DNA of 64,000 nt. It comes from Desmodus rotundus (Eukaryota; Chordata; Mammalia; Chiroptera; Phyllostomidae). The stretch covers positions 10,707,342-10,771,341 of the forward strand of contig NC_071399.1 of assembly GCF_022682495.2 (NCBI RefSeq). Direction: 5' to 3'. This document shows, in pieces, positions 20,440 through 32,779 of the stretch (position 1 is the stretch's first letter; each line of letters opens with the position of its first letter). Below the pieces are notes generated by a model. That model ran no database searches, was not told where the DNA came from, and saw nothing but the letters and a program-made list of their open reading frames with translations. Made by a program: the position numbers and the translations under genes.

Positions 20440-22690
20440 TAATTATTTTTTGTTTGTTTTGTTTTCTGTCTCTTGAGGGTATTTTAGTCCTGTGACCTCA
20501 TATGCTCATGTAGTATCAACCACGGAAGACTAGATCTTAGTCTAGTGAGTTTAGGAGAAAGAGGGAGGATGAGGTCCAGGCTAGAAAGTCCAGGCACCCC
20601 AGAACCACTGTGGACTATTCCTATCAGCTGCCACCGTATGAAGTATGTCTTAAAGCCCTCAGAAGCGGCATGAGGGAGCAGGCGGCCTTCTCAGGTTATA
20701 CACATTCCAGGACGTGGTGGGAGTGCATGGAGGGTGCAGGTTTAAGAGTAGACGACCATTCTCATCGACCTTCATTTCAGCAGGGACTTCCTGCAATGTT
20801 TAGTTACCCCACAGACACTGGCATAGTGTGGTCTGCTTTGTCCTTAATGTTTCTGCAAGGTAAGGTCATGGAGAGAAAGTTTAAAACTATTTTCTTCAAC
20901 ATCTTTACTGCTAAATCTAGCTACAGTGCCCCAGCTGAATGCCCAGGCCATTCACTTTCCACTTCTGCCTCTTCCCTGCTACACACACACACACACACAC
21001 ACACTAGTTCAAGGCAGTTTCAGTTTACTCAGGGTATTCTCTCCCCGCCCACCTCTCTCTCTCCCTACCCCTCTACCTAAATAGACGTAAGGACAACAGT
21101 GCAGTGCTCCGTCTACACCCCTTACCCAGTGTAAACATTGTTAGCTCATGGCCCTAGGGCTAAATTCACGCCCTCTTGGACTATTCCGAGAGGAATTGCA
21201 GGCATTGTATCTGTGTTGGATTTGCACTGTCAGTTTGGTGAAGCTGCTTCTATGCGTTCCGGAATTCTTTGCCTTGCAGAGTTTTAGGTGAGTGTGGCCC
21301 ACAAGAGACGTGTTTGAGACTTGGAAGGTAGAAGAAAAGCTGCAGCCATATTTGTTGTATGCTTGGAGAGTCAGTTCGGGGCACGGGGTGCTGTTGCTGC
21401 TCAGACATGGTGTCACTTTTTTCTGTTGTGGGCAGCAGCTGCGCTAATACCTCCTTGTGCTCTGCCAGACTCCCCTTCAGTTTCTTCCATTTCCGGGCCA
21501 GGTGCGTGCCCAGCTCCACAAGAAGGCATCACCTTCGCTTATAGGATACCCCCTCATTGGAATTGAAGGAGTAAGAGGCTAGAAAGTAGTGTGGGTCCCA
21601 GTGTGTCCTTGTGTGGGTTCTGGATCATTCTCAGGGGTTCCAGTGTTGTCCTTCCCCGTCTACTTTACATCCATGTTCCCTTCCCAACTGCCTGCCCTGG
21701 AGACTTGATTCTCCAGCTCCAACAGACAATGGCCCCACTTACACTGACTGTGTAAGCAGCTTCCAAAATCGCATAACCCTGTGAGACTCCCTTCCTATTC
21801 CTTTTAGTGGTCTGTTTTTCTGGTCAAACCCAGATTGAAATAATATCATTTCATCTATATGTATCTGGACCTGTAATTATACAAATAGCAACTGGTTTAA
21901 GTAACTAAACCCCAATGCCACGGCCTTTTCTAAAACACAAAGAAAACGGAAAACGATTTCCCTCACATCCTTCCGCTGCCCTCCCTTCCTCTCCCTCCCA
22001 CTCCCTTTTCTACAGTTTTTCCCAGATAATTGATTTTAAGAGAGAAACTCATGCTACTTCCTTATCTTGTTCGCCTGCTGGAAACATATCATCTGATAAA
22101 ATTTTATTAGCATTTGATTACCTTAAATGCTATTATCTTCAATGAAAGTATAATTAAGAGGATAGAAAGGTTATAATAAGGTACAGTATTATGTTTGTGA
22201 AAAGCACTAGGCTATTTAGAATATTTTTTGATTGGCCACTTTTTAGTCACTTTTTAATGTATTTATTTCCTAATGATATTAGAAAGTTAGTTTATTAATG
22301 TAATGGCATGGAATATGCACCTACTCTAGTATGATAATGATTACACCGGTACATCTAACAAAAAATTTTAAAAGCTTGTGTCACTAAGAACACTAATGTA
22401 TTTATACTGGCTGTTTCTTGATAAAATTCCCTGGGTATTTGTAGTTATGCACTAATTTTTGAATGTAATTCATAAGCCCCAAGAAAAAATAGAACAATAG
22501 AATCTGAACCTTTCGACAGAATGATGGGAAATCTATTTGACATTGTAAGTGACTTTTGAGCAAATCAAATTATAATTACTAACTTGGCAAACAATTGATT
22601 ATTGCTCTTGGAGATTAGGGTAAAATCTTCTTCCATAATCATAAACTGAAGCAGAAATCTTTCTGGTTTTCACTTATTTTTTATCAATAC
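20440..22690. other. Unique region with (CA)n; no supported gene
   Basis: 20580-21600 is GC-richer and holds several open frames on both strands, including 156 codons at 20610-21080 (+) and 89 codons at 21250-21519 (-, 'HLARKWKKLKGSLAEHKEVL'). None shows a domain I recognise or is framed by convincing splice sites. A (CA)n run lies at about 20981-21004. 21600-22690 is ordinary AT-rich sequence. Confidence 0.45.
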
Positions 22691-22739
22691 TAATAACATG
22701 AAGTTAATACTTTCTAACAAAATCAATAATGAGAACAAC

Positions 22740-22800
22740 CCAACCAAAAGGGAAGGAGAAGGGAAAGGGAGGAAGAAGGAGGGGAGGGGACAGGAAATAC
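22740..22800. repeat. Purine-only (GGA)n-like tract
   Basis: Apart from a short left edge, the + strand here is almost all purine ('gggaaagggaggaagaagga', 'ggggaggggacaggaaat'). Such mirror-like homopurine runs can adopt triplex structure and usually derive from slippage. No function is evident. Confidence 0.6.
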
Positions 22801-24600
22801 AATGTTTGGAATTTGAAGGATTTATAGTCAGTGCCTGTGGTTGGAATAATCACAAAAGAACCAAGGATGACATTAAATAGTGGACCAGAGAGGACATTAA
22901 GATTCTGGTACTTACTGGAAATTATAATTCTTGCCCCACTTGAAACACTCACATACAGAAGCAAAAAGACTGCTACTGAAATAACCTATTTGTTATTTTA
23001 CAAGACATACACACCAGCTAACGTATTATATTTAGTCATCAGCTACTAGAAGTAGTTTTCTTTGTTATATACCTTGAATTAATTTCCTAAGGAAGAATGA
23101 AAACCTGCTGGTTTTGTGGCAAAGATATTGATGCTAGTTAGTTAAGGCCCAGACTCCCAAATCATCCTAATGTTCATATTTGTAAGTGATAAGGATGCAT
23201 AGTCTAAGAGTTTCAGGATGGAGCTACAATATCAGGGTATTGTCTGTAATGAATTATTATTTATTTTTTACTGGAAACAAAAAATGGAACCTCTCTGGAG
23301 GTATTTGCTAGGAGGCCTAGAAATTAAAGTTAAAATCCCACAGGGCAAAGTAAGATAATAAATTTTTTTCCAATATGCATCCCTGATTAAATTTCTAGCC
23401 TCATTTAAATGTATGAAAAATTAGCCATCTTGTTAATGATTATTTCAGCTTGTTCCAGTTTTGAGTTAAACTGATTATGCATAATAATTGTTTCCAGCTC
23501 TAAATTAGGAAAGTAGCATCTCCACCAAAATTAAAGAGCAAACAAAAGTCACTGAATCTCAATGTTCCTGATCAGTTCCAAGCTATATCTTTAAAAATGA
23601 AGACATTTAAATTTTTTTCTCAAAATTTTTTCTAATATAAATGCTTTATAATAATTTTTAGAAGATAACTCTAGCTGTATGCTATATTGTTTGATTACTT
23701 ATAGAAAGATGTGCTAAAGAAGTAGATGTTTCAGTATAATTGGCACATGTTTTTAATAAATGAATAGACACAAACATGATATAATTTGGATCAGGACGTA
23801 TGTCTGCATTTAATTTATACGTTAACTGTCATATGACAATGTTACTTAAGATGTTATAATGCCCATGTAAAATTTTCAAAACTATCTTATTATTACATTC
23901 TTCCAGAAAGATTTGAATTATATTAATTGATAACATCCAATACCCTTTTGAATTTATACTAGTTCACCAATCAGAGACCATCTATGTAATTAAATACAGG
24001 CATTGAGAGTGCCTTTGCAGTAAATTAAAAGAAACACACTATGCTGTGAAACTTCCATGGTTAAATAAGACGCAGACTGGAACTAGGCCTGACAATATCT
24101 GGAGGTGCAAGTGAATAAATGTGAAAGAATTGTACTTCTTTTGTGTTTTTCCTTCTTTCTCACTCAAGGTGAGAGCATTGCATCCATTTGATTGAAATTT
24201 ATTTGCAACATGCTAGTGCAAGGAAATTAAAAAGTTTATTGGAAATGACCCTTTAGCTCCAGTGTAATCTATCGGTCACAATGGGAGGTTTTCTCTAGCA
24301 TGGTATGTCCTTCCAGGTCCTAAAGCAGGATCCCCGGGGAAGAGCAAAGTCAAAGAAGAAAGATATCAGTGTTGATATTTGCAAGTGGGTTGAATTTCTC
24401 CAGGGAAAAAGGAAGATATATCAGTCTTCAACAGTCTAGAGTGGTACCAAAATTACAGGGTAGTAATCATATTTATAATACAGTTTGAAAGCTAATAGCC
24501 TATAGAATTCTGTTCACTTTAAGGATAAACTTTCTCCCATAATATAACATAATATAACATTAAACATTGTGTAGCATAGCATACGGACCTGTGATTCGAG
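22801..24600. other. AT-rich unique sequence, no gene seen
   Basis: No open frame over 72 codons and no repeat is recognisable. A short imperfect tandem ('aatataacat' twice) lies near 24541-24561. Confidence 0.55.
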
Positions 24601-24626
24601 TATTAGCCAAAGAAAATAAAAATTCT

Positions 24627-24656
24627 ATCTATCTGTCTATTTATCATCTATCTATA
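24627..24656. repeat. Imperfect (TATC)n microsatellite
   Basis: 'tctatctatctgtctattta' followed by 'tcatctatctat' is a short interrupted tetranucleotide repeat, the complement of GATA. Confidence 0.7.
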
Positions 24657-25160
24657 ATTTTCCTAGAAATATAAAATAATCCACCATTATTAAAATATTC
24701 AAATAGTTCTTTCTAGTTTATAGCAATATTTTAACTATTATGCTTAAGTTGCTTAAGTCTTGTGGAAAAGTATAAATTTTCATCTCCTAATGCTGTGAAA
24801 CATGGAAACATTTGACTAAGCTTGTCAGGCAATTAAAAAAAAATACAAACCTTGTGTTTTAGTTATGCATAAAAATCAATATATAATGATCATAAATTCT
24901 AACTTGACAATTCAGTGACTTTTTTGATCAATGTGTACACAAAGTATCTCTTCATTATCAAATTCATTAAAAATATAAATTAACAAAATTATATGATTTA
25001 TTTTTTCCATTAGTATGTATTGATGCCCCCAATTTCCAGATTGTGAAGCAGTCTATTCGGTGCTGAGTATCATATTTTGGCAAACAAACAAACAAAAATT
25101 GCGGTGCCTGCGTACGGTGGCATTTGGATTGTAATGCAGTTTACTTACCTACCATAATTA

Positions 25161-25184
25161 ATGTGTGTGTGTGTGTGTGTGTGT
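25161..25184. repeat. (TG)n microsatellite
   Basis: An uninterrupted gt-dinucleotide run of about 24 bp. The 82-codon frame starting in it is not a gene; its N-terminus is just the repeat. Confidence 0.9.
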
Positions 25185-25199
25185 TCTGTCCCCTTCGTC

Positions 25200-26680
25200 T
25201 CATATAGGACAAAAAGAAAAGCATAGTACAATAGAGAGTAAACCTTTTTCTCCTTCTGTATTTCTAAAGGACTTTGTACTGGTGATGAGGGACCAATTTA
25301 GGGTGCATGACTTCATGGCAGGAGACCAAAGGGCACGTGTTCCCCCTGATGACGAGGGGAAGCAATTGCATGGGTGGCAGGACCCATTAATACAAGGTGC
25401 ACTTCCCGGTTGATCTGTTTATTAAAGCCTAGAATTCAAAACACCACTTGAAAATGTGACTGAGCGTTAATGGCTCAGAAGAGCTCATCGTGCTCTGCAG
25501 AATTAAACCCAGAAAAAAAATTATAGACGATCAATTATTTCCATGAAAATTGTTCACATAAAAATACTAACCATAGAAACCCTTTTATTCAAACTTCATT
25601 TACCTCATTTGCCGGATCAAACAAAGCTTTTGGTTCCCTGCCCTGTCGAACATAATTCTATCGGTTTGCTGACTTAAGTCTACAGAGCAGTGCATACAAG
25701 TGGCCCCCAGGTCTGCTCCCCGCTGAGATTCCTTTCTGGACCCACATGATGAACAGTGGGCTGAGAGGACTCAGTTTGTTGCCAAATGGACTTATGCTGC
25801 TAACATTTTATACTTATAAAATTTCATTACATTTCATGTCAGTAATGAAAGGGGTGGGAAAAAGTTGTTTCTATACAAGTTAAGTAAAATTAATTGATTT
25901 GATAAAGCAAGTAGCTGAAAGAATCGTTAGGGGTGTACGAAATGAATGTGAAAGATTAGGGAAGAAAATCCAGGTGGACTCTGCACACGGATTGCTGCTT
26001 GCGGGGCTTCTTGTTAATGAAATCTAAACTCACATTCACAGACAATTAATCATGGTGTAGTCTATACCAGAAAGATAATACCTATGGATAACCAGAAGTC
26101 ACATATGCAAAACTATGACCCTGTGTCACAACCTTATGTTGGCTAATGGATATAAATTTACTTGTTTTAAGTTAGAATAATGTGTTTAGGAAATGTGGGC
26201 CAAGTATATAATTTTTAAATTGTCAGTTGCTTTAACCATAGAATTTCAGATAAAATTGTTGCTAATATATTATCATTGAGGCAGTCTGAGTTATTTGGGT
26301 TAGAAGTGTGTGAAATAATGAGTGGCTCTGATAAATCAATATTTCTGTTTTAGAATTCAGAATTTATGGTTTTATGAATTATTTGAATCAGAGGGAATTT
26401 TCTGTGTCCAAAGAAGAGCCCAAACACAACACAACAAATAAAAGATACCTTCAAAACATACACATGCTATTTATATTTTCAAATAAAAATTTAAAAATAT
26501 TTTATATAGGGATAACAGAAAAAAATGTCTCGGTTCTTATGTACTTGATCAAAATTTGAGTTTTAGAAAGATTTCTTTCAGCTCTATAACTCATTGTTGG
26601 TAATTCCGTGTAAAATTTTTAGAATTGTTGTCTATTTCTGGAAAACTTCTATCGAGTTGCTAAACAAACTGAACTATCAA
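25200..26680. other. Unique sequence, no gene seen
   Basis: No repeat or exon can be supported. 25300-25420 is slightly GC-richer ('catggcaggagaccaaaggg'). The rest is AT-rich. Confidence 0.5.
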
Positions 26681-26684
26681 GCAA

Positions 26685-26875
26685 AACAGAGACAGACTAA
26701 TAGATGGAGAGCAGATGACAGCTAGTGGGGTTGGGGGTTCGGGAGTGGAGGTATTGAGCAAAAGGGAAAAAGGACTCATGGACATGGACAGCAGTGTGGG
26801 GATTGCTGAGGGGAGGGGGTATAAGGGGACTAAAAGGTAATGGAAAAATACAATAAAGATTACATTTAAAAAAGA
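26685..26875 (+). mobile_element. L1 3'-UTR tail, 5'-truncated
   Basis: 'cagagacagactaatagatg', 'gagagcagatgacagctagt', a G-rich block and 'gggaaaaaggactcatggac' precede 'caataaagattacattt' and an A-run. This is the 3' UTR layout of bat L1s. The insertion is about 190 bp, so no coding part remains. Confidence 0.7.
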
Positions 26876-27461
26876 ACTAAAAGATTCAGAGCCATTTTTT
26901 TTGTGTCAGTCACAATTTCGTATGTCTCTCGGCATCAGCGAGGCTAGTTTTGTGATCTGAAGTGTTGAGACCCAGGACATGTGTGACTGCTCATATAGAC
27001 ACACAGCTATGCTTGCAGTTCCGTCACAAACTTTTGCCTTATCGTTGTAACACTTCAGATAAACGTTTTCCGTGATTCCTATCCAACAGAACACATTATG
27101 ATGTGCCTGTCATTGGCCTTTGGAAGTGCACCGTGCAATGGGTTAACCTGCCACTAGAGCATCGTTAGATCCACAGTAAACCCAGCTAAGAAGTCAGTCA
27201 CTCAGAGAGAGGAGAGTGAAAACACGAGGTCCGCAGGAATAGTAGCCACAACCACTTCATGTTTAACAATGGCATTTTTGTTCATGCTGTTTGGCCATGA
27301 GTGTCTATAACTCTACATCATGGTCAATAGCAACGAATACAACTCTCTTTTACTCTGTAGGCTCAAGTGATATTGCTTATTGATGGTTTCTTTTTATAAC
27401 AATTACAAGACTACTTACAGTCACACAAGTGCTTTTTGAGTTTTGAGGAACTGATATATTA

Positions 27462-27532
27462 TGTGTGTATATTGTGTGTGTGTATGTGTGTGTGTATATA
27501 TATATATATTTATATATATATAAAATCTCATT
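27462..27532. repeat. Compound (TG)n(TA)n microsatellite
   Basis: Alternating 'tgtgtgtgtatgtgtgtgtg' passes into 'tatatatatatatattta' and on to 'tatataaa'. This is a compound alternating purine-pyrimidine tract that slips easily and can form Z-DNA or cruciform structures. Confidence 0.85.
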
Positions 27533-27605
27533 CATTTGTGCTTTTTTTTTTACTATATATTCTTAGGGAAGTGGAGTTAAAGTGATTTACCCAAGGTTAT
27601 GTGTA

Positions 27606-27805
27606 TTTTTTGTTTTAATTTTTATTGTTATTCAATTACAGTTGTCTGCATTTTCTCCCCACCCCTCCACCCCACCCCAGCCAGTCCCACCTCCCTCCCC
27701 GACCTCTACCTTACCCCTTGATTTTTTCCATGTGTCCTTTATAGTAGTTCCTGTAAGCCCCTCTCCCCACAGTCCCCTCCCCACTCCCCTCTGGCTATCA
27801 TGTGT
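27606..27805 (-). mobile_element. L1 3'-UTR tail (antisense)
   Basis: On the + strand 'tttttattgttattcaatta' and 'cagttgtctgcattttctcc' are followed by a long C-rich stretch and 'ttccatgtgtcctttatagt'. It is the exact complement of the bat L1 tail 'acagctgtaattgaacaaca' plus G-rich 3' UTR, as in the copy at 266-706. The proline-rich 76-codon frame on the + strand is spurious. Confidence 0.8.
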
Positions 27806-27809
27806 GTTT

Positions 27810-29725
27810 TAAAACAAAGTTTCAACCCAAACTTTGCAACACAAAAGACCCAATTTTTGCCCCAGGCCATACTGAATTGCTGTGACATTGTGACCTTTGT
27901 ATGAATTCAGAAGTGTCCTGGCATATTAGGCAATTAATGTTAATGGTGTCAGAAGCAACTTCACTCTCAATAATTACAACAAATATTTTTTCCTCACTCC
28001 AGTGCTTAAAGTGGGACATGTGTATTTCTGATCAACTGAAAAGCATTTACAGAAGGACCGGAGCTGCTTTGTCTTATGGTGTTGTCCCCTTCACTACAGG
28101 GTCTTCGATTGTGTTGCAGAATGGGAGCACATCAAGGAGAAGGTACACAGGCACTAACCCCACGCCACGTGTGAGTAACATGGCCACACCCACATGCAAT
28201 GAAGCGGGGCAATATCCCCAGGTTTAGCAGCAGCTTCCCATCCATAGGATAGGGAAGGGAAAAATAAGGTGTATTTAAAAAAATCAGCTAAGTTTTTAAA
28301 AAGGTAAATGATAATACAAAAAGATGGGAAAAACTTATACCTTATTTTCTTCTTGGCCATCACTCTAAAAGAGTTATTTTAAGCTCAAACTAGGATGCTG
28401 CTCAGATTATGAGCATAAAGAGATATTCAGAGGCACACAGTAAAAATATGTTTTTCTTTTATATTTTTCCAGATCTAGTCAATATATTTGTGTTTGGATC
28501 CTGTAAATATAATTTGCTATAAATTCTACCATAATGGTTATTGTAGATTTAAGCCACATATTTATAGGGCAGATTATTAAACATTTTTTTCTTTGTATTC
28601 ATTTAAGAGTTGTTTCTTCTTGTTTTTGTGTATGATAGGTCAGAATGCCTGATACGACATAAGTCTCATTCAGAGATCTTACAGTTCAGCAGGAAGATAG
28701 ACCACACACGCATGCACTCAAACGCACTGTGCAAAGTGAGAAATAGCATGAGAGAAACACACACAGAGTACTTTAGAAGTCCAGACGGGGGACAGAGGTC
28801 AGGGGAGGTGGAGGACTTCGGTGCTGACAAGATAGGTTTGTCTAGTTCAATCAAGTTTTCAACTACTAACAAACAGAAACATATATACATGTTGCCGGCA
28901 AAATAAAAGCTATTTCTTGATAAAACAAATACCAATATTTTTTAATTTGTAAAAATCCTTTTTTAGGTGCTTGAGAATGAAGATTTAGATGACATGCATG
29001 ATAGAAAGTCAAAAAATGTTTTATGTTGATGAGTGTAAAAAGTGTCCCTTTATCAGAAAGACCTTACAAATAGTTTTATTGGTTTTGTAAACTATTACTG
29101 CTAACTTATTGTTTAATACACAGAGATATTCAAAAAAATTTTTTTAAATTTAGTATTCAGGAAGATGATAAACTGGCAAAACCTGAAATCTGTACTTTTC
29201 TTGTCCCTTGAAAGTGTCAGAGTTTCTCTCTAATTAAGATGGTGGCATCAGTATTGAGGCTGATCACCTGCGTCCGGGAAAGACAGATAAGAATACTTAG
29301 AAAGGAACAGTTCGGTAGATGGTAACGTTCAATCAGAGCAAGACAAAACGAGAAGGAGCACAGATATGTAATTAGGTATGCTGAAACTCCGTGGTCGACT
29401 GCTTAACAAGGTGTTTTTTTTTCTCCTCAGTAGGGTTAACAAATTAATTAAATAGAGAAAATTACACATTTCGCAACAGCAACAACAACAACAAAAAACT
29501 GTGCACAGCATGCTAGCCCGCTATCTCCTGGTACCTACCTCATCTCTCCGAGCCTTTGCCCCTTCCCTGCTGCAGGGAGCAGGCTCCCAGGACCAGCCTG
29601 TCTTTCCTCAAATGGCCCCATGTCTCTGGAAAGCCCCCTCTGCTTCCTTTGTACCTTGAACTTCCCCTCAAGAACTAGCTTGCACGCTGTTTGCTGTCCC
29701 AGACACAATTCCCCTCTGGCTCATT
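27810..29725. other. Unique sequence, no gene seen
   Basis: Short open frames overlap on both strands, such as 27901-28227 (+, 108 codons) and 28610-28906 (+, 98 codons). None has a recognisable domain. A (caa)n-like patch is at 29477-29500. Confidence 0.5.
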
Positions 29726-29729
29726 ATTT

Positions 29730-29965
29730 ACACAATTGCCGAGCACCTGCTGGACTTCAGGCTGCGTACAAGGTGCCCAGGTGGCTCCACGCATGGATAA
29801 GACAGGTTTGCTCCTTCTTCCAATCTCGGGATTGGTGGTCCACCCCACCATGAACTAACTCTCACCTGTGTCTAGACAATCCTCTAAGATCTCTTTCAAT
29901 CTCTCAGCAAGCTCACGAGATGGGTACGGTTCTCCTCTCCATGTTCTACGCAGATGGCAACATAG
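29730..29965 (-). mobile_element. MIR SINE (antisense)
   Basis: 'ccgagcacctgctggacttc', 'aggctgcgtacaaggtgccc', and later 'agctcacgagatgggtacgg' with 'ctccatgttctacgcagatg', correspond to the complement of MIR (gagcacttactatgtgccag ... ctatgaggtaggtactattatcccc ... tacagatga). It is very diverged. Confidence 0.5.
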
Positions 29966-30484
29966 CAATGCTGAAAGCCCTCCCCACCACCTGGTCTTTG
30001 CCAGACACAGATATGTTTGCCCTTTAAGAAGCTCTGACTTTTTCCACTTCCCAGGGACTTGCTTGACATTTGCTGACTGTCAGGTCCATTGGACCCCTCT
30101 GGTCATGATGCCAGGCTTGTCCCTTTGCTTACAGAGAGCCTCACAACATCACTACGTGACTGCTGCTGTGGCCGGGTACCCGTAGTCTGTCCACGCAGGG
30201 CTCCCTCCACCACTCTGGCCTTGGGCCTGAGACATCAATCTCCTTGTTGGAGGGGCCTGGAGGCTTCCTGCTTCTCCATTGCACTGCTGACACCAGGCAA
30301 TGAATTCTAATGAGCTCTTCAAGTTCGAATGGAGTCCCTGCTAAAGTCTCCGCATCATTGTAGGTGTCAGAGAGAGAACACTGGGATGGAAGATTGAAAC
30401 CAAACCCCTCCAAACCTCATTGCTCGGGTGAATGGTCTCATTCATGAGTCACAAACAGAAATTTCCTGGACTGAACCTGTGATA

Positions 30485-30665
30485 GTATTAGAAACTAACA
30501 TTTCTTTTGTGTTGACTATAAATCAGTCTTTGCTAAGACATTTATATTGATTGATATTAATGTTCTAATAATTCCATAAAATAGGTACTATGGCCACTCC
30601 ATCTTAAAGAGGTGGAAGCAGATTCAGAGTGGCTCCAGGGCGTGTGGCTAGTAGAAGGGGCAGGA
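30485..30665 (-). mobile_element. MIR SINE (antisense)
   Basis: 'gtgttgactataaatcagtc', 'ataaaataggtactatggcc', 'actccatcttaaagaggtgg' and 'gtgtggctagtagaagggg' follow the complement of MIR. It overlaps the C-terminal end of the 223-codon minus-strand frame, which counts against that frame being a gene. Confidence 0.6.
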
Positions 30666-31299
30666 TGCAGCTTTCCCAAGTGTCTTCGAGGACAGCAAGA
30701 AGAGAGGAGGGGCATGCTGCGGGGAAGAGAGGGGGCCGGGACATGCGCCCTTCCAGCGGGAAGGGGAGAGCTGTTTGTGAGCAGGGAAACCTCATGTTCT
30801 CCGGTGGTGCCCTGGGAAGCTGACAGGACCTCAGGAAGAAAGTCCGCTGCAGGGTACTGAATCCTGGGCACCCGTTCAGTGTTGATTAAAATTCTCACTG
30901 CCACACGTGGCACAGAGACAGAGAGAGGCACCAGACTAGAAAAGTCCTTGTAATCTAGAACCCTGCAGATATCAGTGCTGAACAAAGAGGCTGAAGAACA
31001 ATGGGCTCTTCCCATCTGGGGGTTCCCCTGGGTCCTCGTGTGACCCTTGGAGGGGTTAGAGTCCTGACATTGTTTGTATTTCAATTTCCTACTGGCCCCA
31101 TAACATGGACCCTCAGAATGGAACTCATGTTCATTAAAGGAAATAAAGACACAGTCATGTCCTCCATACGTATGTGAGTCTGTGGGCTGAGACTGTAACG
31201 GCTGCACTTGTGGAGGATGTTGCCACATGCTTAGTGAAGTCTACGGTTCAGTGGGCACAACTGAGATGAACTAAGCAAGTATAAAATTAAAAAATAGCA

Positions 31300-32040
31300 A
31301 TTTTGATAAATGTTATAAGACTGTAGGATGCTAGCAGAGAAGGTAACAGGCCAGATCCAGCAGGATTAGGGATCAGAGAGAGCCTCTCCTAAAGAATTGG
31401 CACCCAAGGGATGAAAATTAGTTAGGAGTGTGGGATGGGGAGAAAAGACTCTGAGTACAGAGAACAGCACCAGAAAAGAATAGAAAAAAGGGGATTGAAA
31501 AGGGTCTTGGATGTCTGGGCATTACCAGGGAGAAGGAGGGTCCCATGTGAGTTTTATCTGAGGAGACAGGTAGAAGCCAGAAACTGAAGAATCTCATGTG
31601 TCACATTATGGGTTTGCATTTGACTTTATCTGAAATAGAAAAACATTGAGTGCTCTGCAGAATGAGGGGAATACATTTAGATTTTCTTTTTAAAAAGGTC
31701 ATTGGACTCAAGAGCGGAAATGATGGGCCCAGCTGAGAAGCTATTGTTGGAGAAGTGGGAAGAGAGCCAGAGGCCTCACACTGAAGGCGGGCATCAGGGA
31801 AGGAGAGCTGGATGCCTCTAGGACTTATTTTGGAGAGGCAATTGACTGAACTCAGGGAAATGCAGGATGTAGGAGGTAACAGAGAAGAAGGTATCAACAA
31901 GACCCCCAGGTACAGGATGCAAACAGCTGGGTTGATGGAGATGACTGTTACTGAGGTGGGGTAGTAGGTGTAAGAAAAGGCTCAAGAATTCAGATGCGGA
32001 CATGCCAGGTTTGCAAATATGGATGGAATTCAAGAAGGGG
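31300..32040 (-). mobile_element. L2 LINE fragment (antisense)
   Basis: 'gaagctattgttggagaagt', 'ggacttattttggagaggca', 'aacaagacccccaggtacag', 'aacagctgggttgatggaga' and 'gttactgaggtggggtagta' track the complement of an internal L2 segment (ttggagtagtccaggcga ... aggatgactcccaggtttctgg ... gggtggatggtggtgcc). The fragment is long but degraded. Confidence 0.65.
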
Positions 32041-32779
32041 TTTCATCCTGCTGAAAAGCTGGGTACTGTTCATTTGTCAAGTTAAAACCCACAACTAACT
32101 TAACAGATAATAGAGCTCTTTTGCTCCTTGTCTATAGCAGGAGAAATTTGAAGGCAAAGTTTATATCTGTTGATTCTTTCTTGAGGCATTGAGGTAAGCG
32201 ACTGGAATTAATGCAACTCAAATCCACAAAGCTTCTGGAAAGTCCCATACAGGCACATATTCATCTGCAAAGTCACATTTATATTCGTCAGCACAGTTTT
32301 AATTGTGTAATTGCCCTGCTCATTATCCCAAGATAGATTATAAGTCTAAGCCATAAAATAAGAATAATTTACACTTGTTTATACAGAAAGAAATAAAATC
32401 GTCCGCTATTTGATCATCTCTCCTTAACTCTTCTCACCTTTAAAATCATAAAGTGAAAGAGAAATACATAAATTAAGAAGGTTTTCAAATAAATGTTCCC
32501 AGAGGGTAATGTTGGCATAAATTTACCTGATTGGTAAAGCTACAAGCTGGCTTCCTTTACAATATTTAGAGAATGATGTTAGGAGCTGAAGGAAGGAAGT
32601 TCCCGTGTTGATGACCAATGACATTTTTTTTTTCTGCATTATAACCTCAGATGCCATCTTCATTTTGGTTGTAAGGATTACTGTTCTTCTGTTTTATTGC
32701 ATTTGCTTTTTCTGTTTCAATGTCCTCGATCTTATACTTTATGTTGTGACCAAATGAGAATTCCAGTTTCCCATCCTTC

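Noticed and set aside
25165..25413. 82-codon frame starting MCVCVCV
   Set aside because: Its start is in a (TG)n microsatellite and the remainder has no recognisable motif or splice sites.
27582..27812. 76-codon proline-rich plus-strand frame
   Set aside because: It lies in an antisense L1 3' UTR; the composition is explained by the C-rich complement of the G-run.
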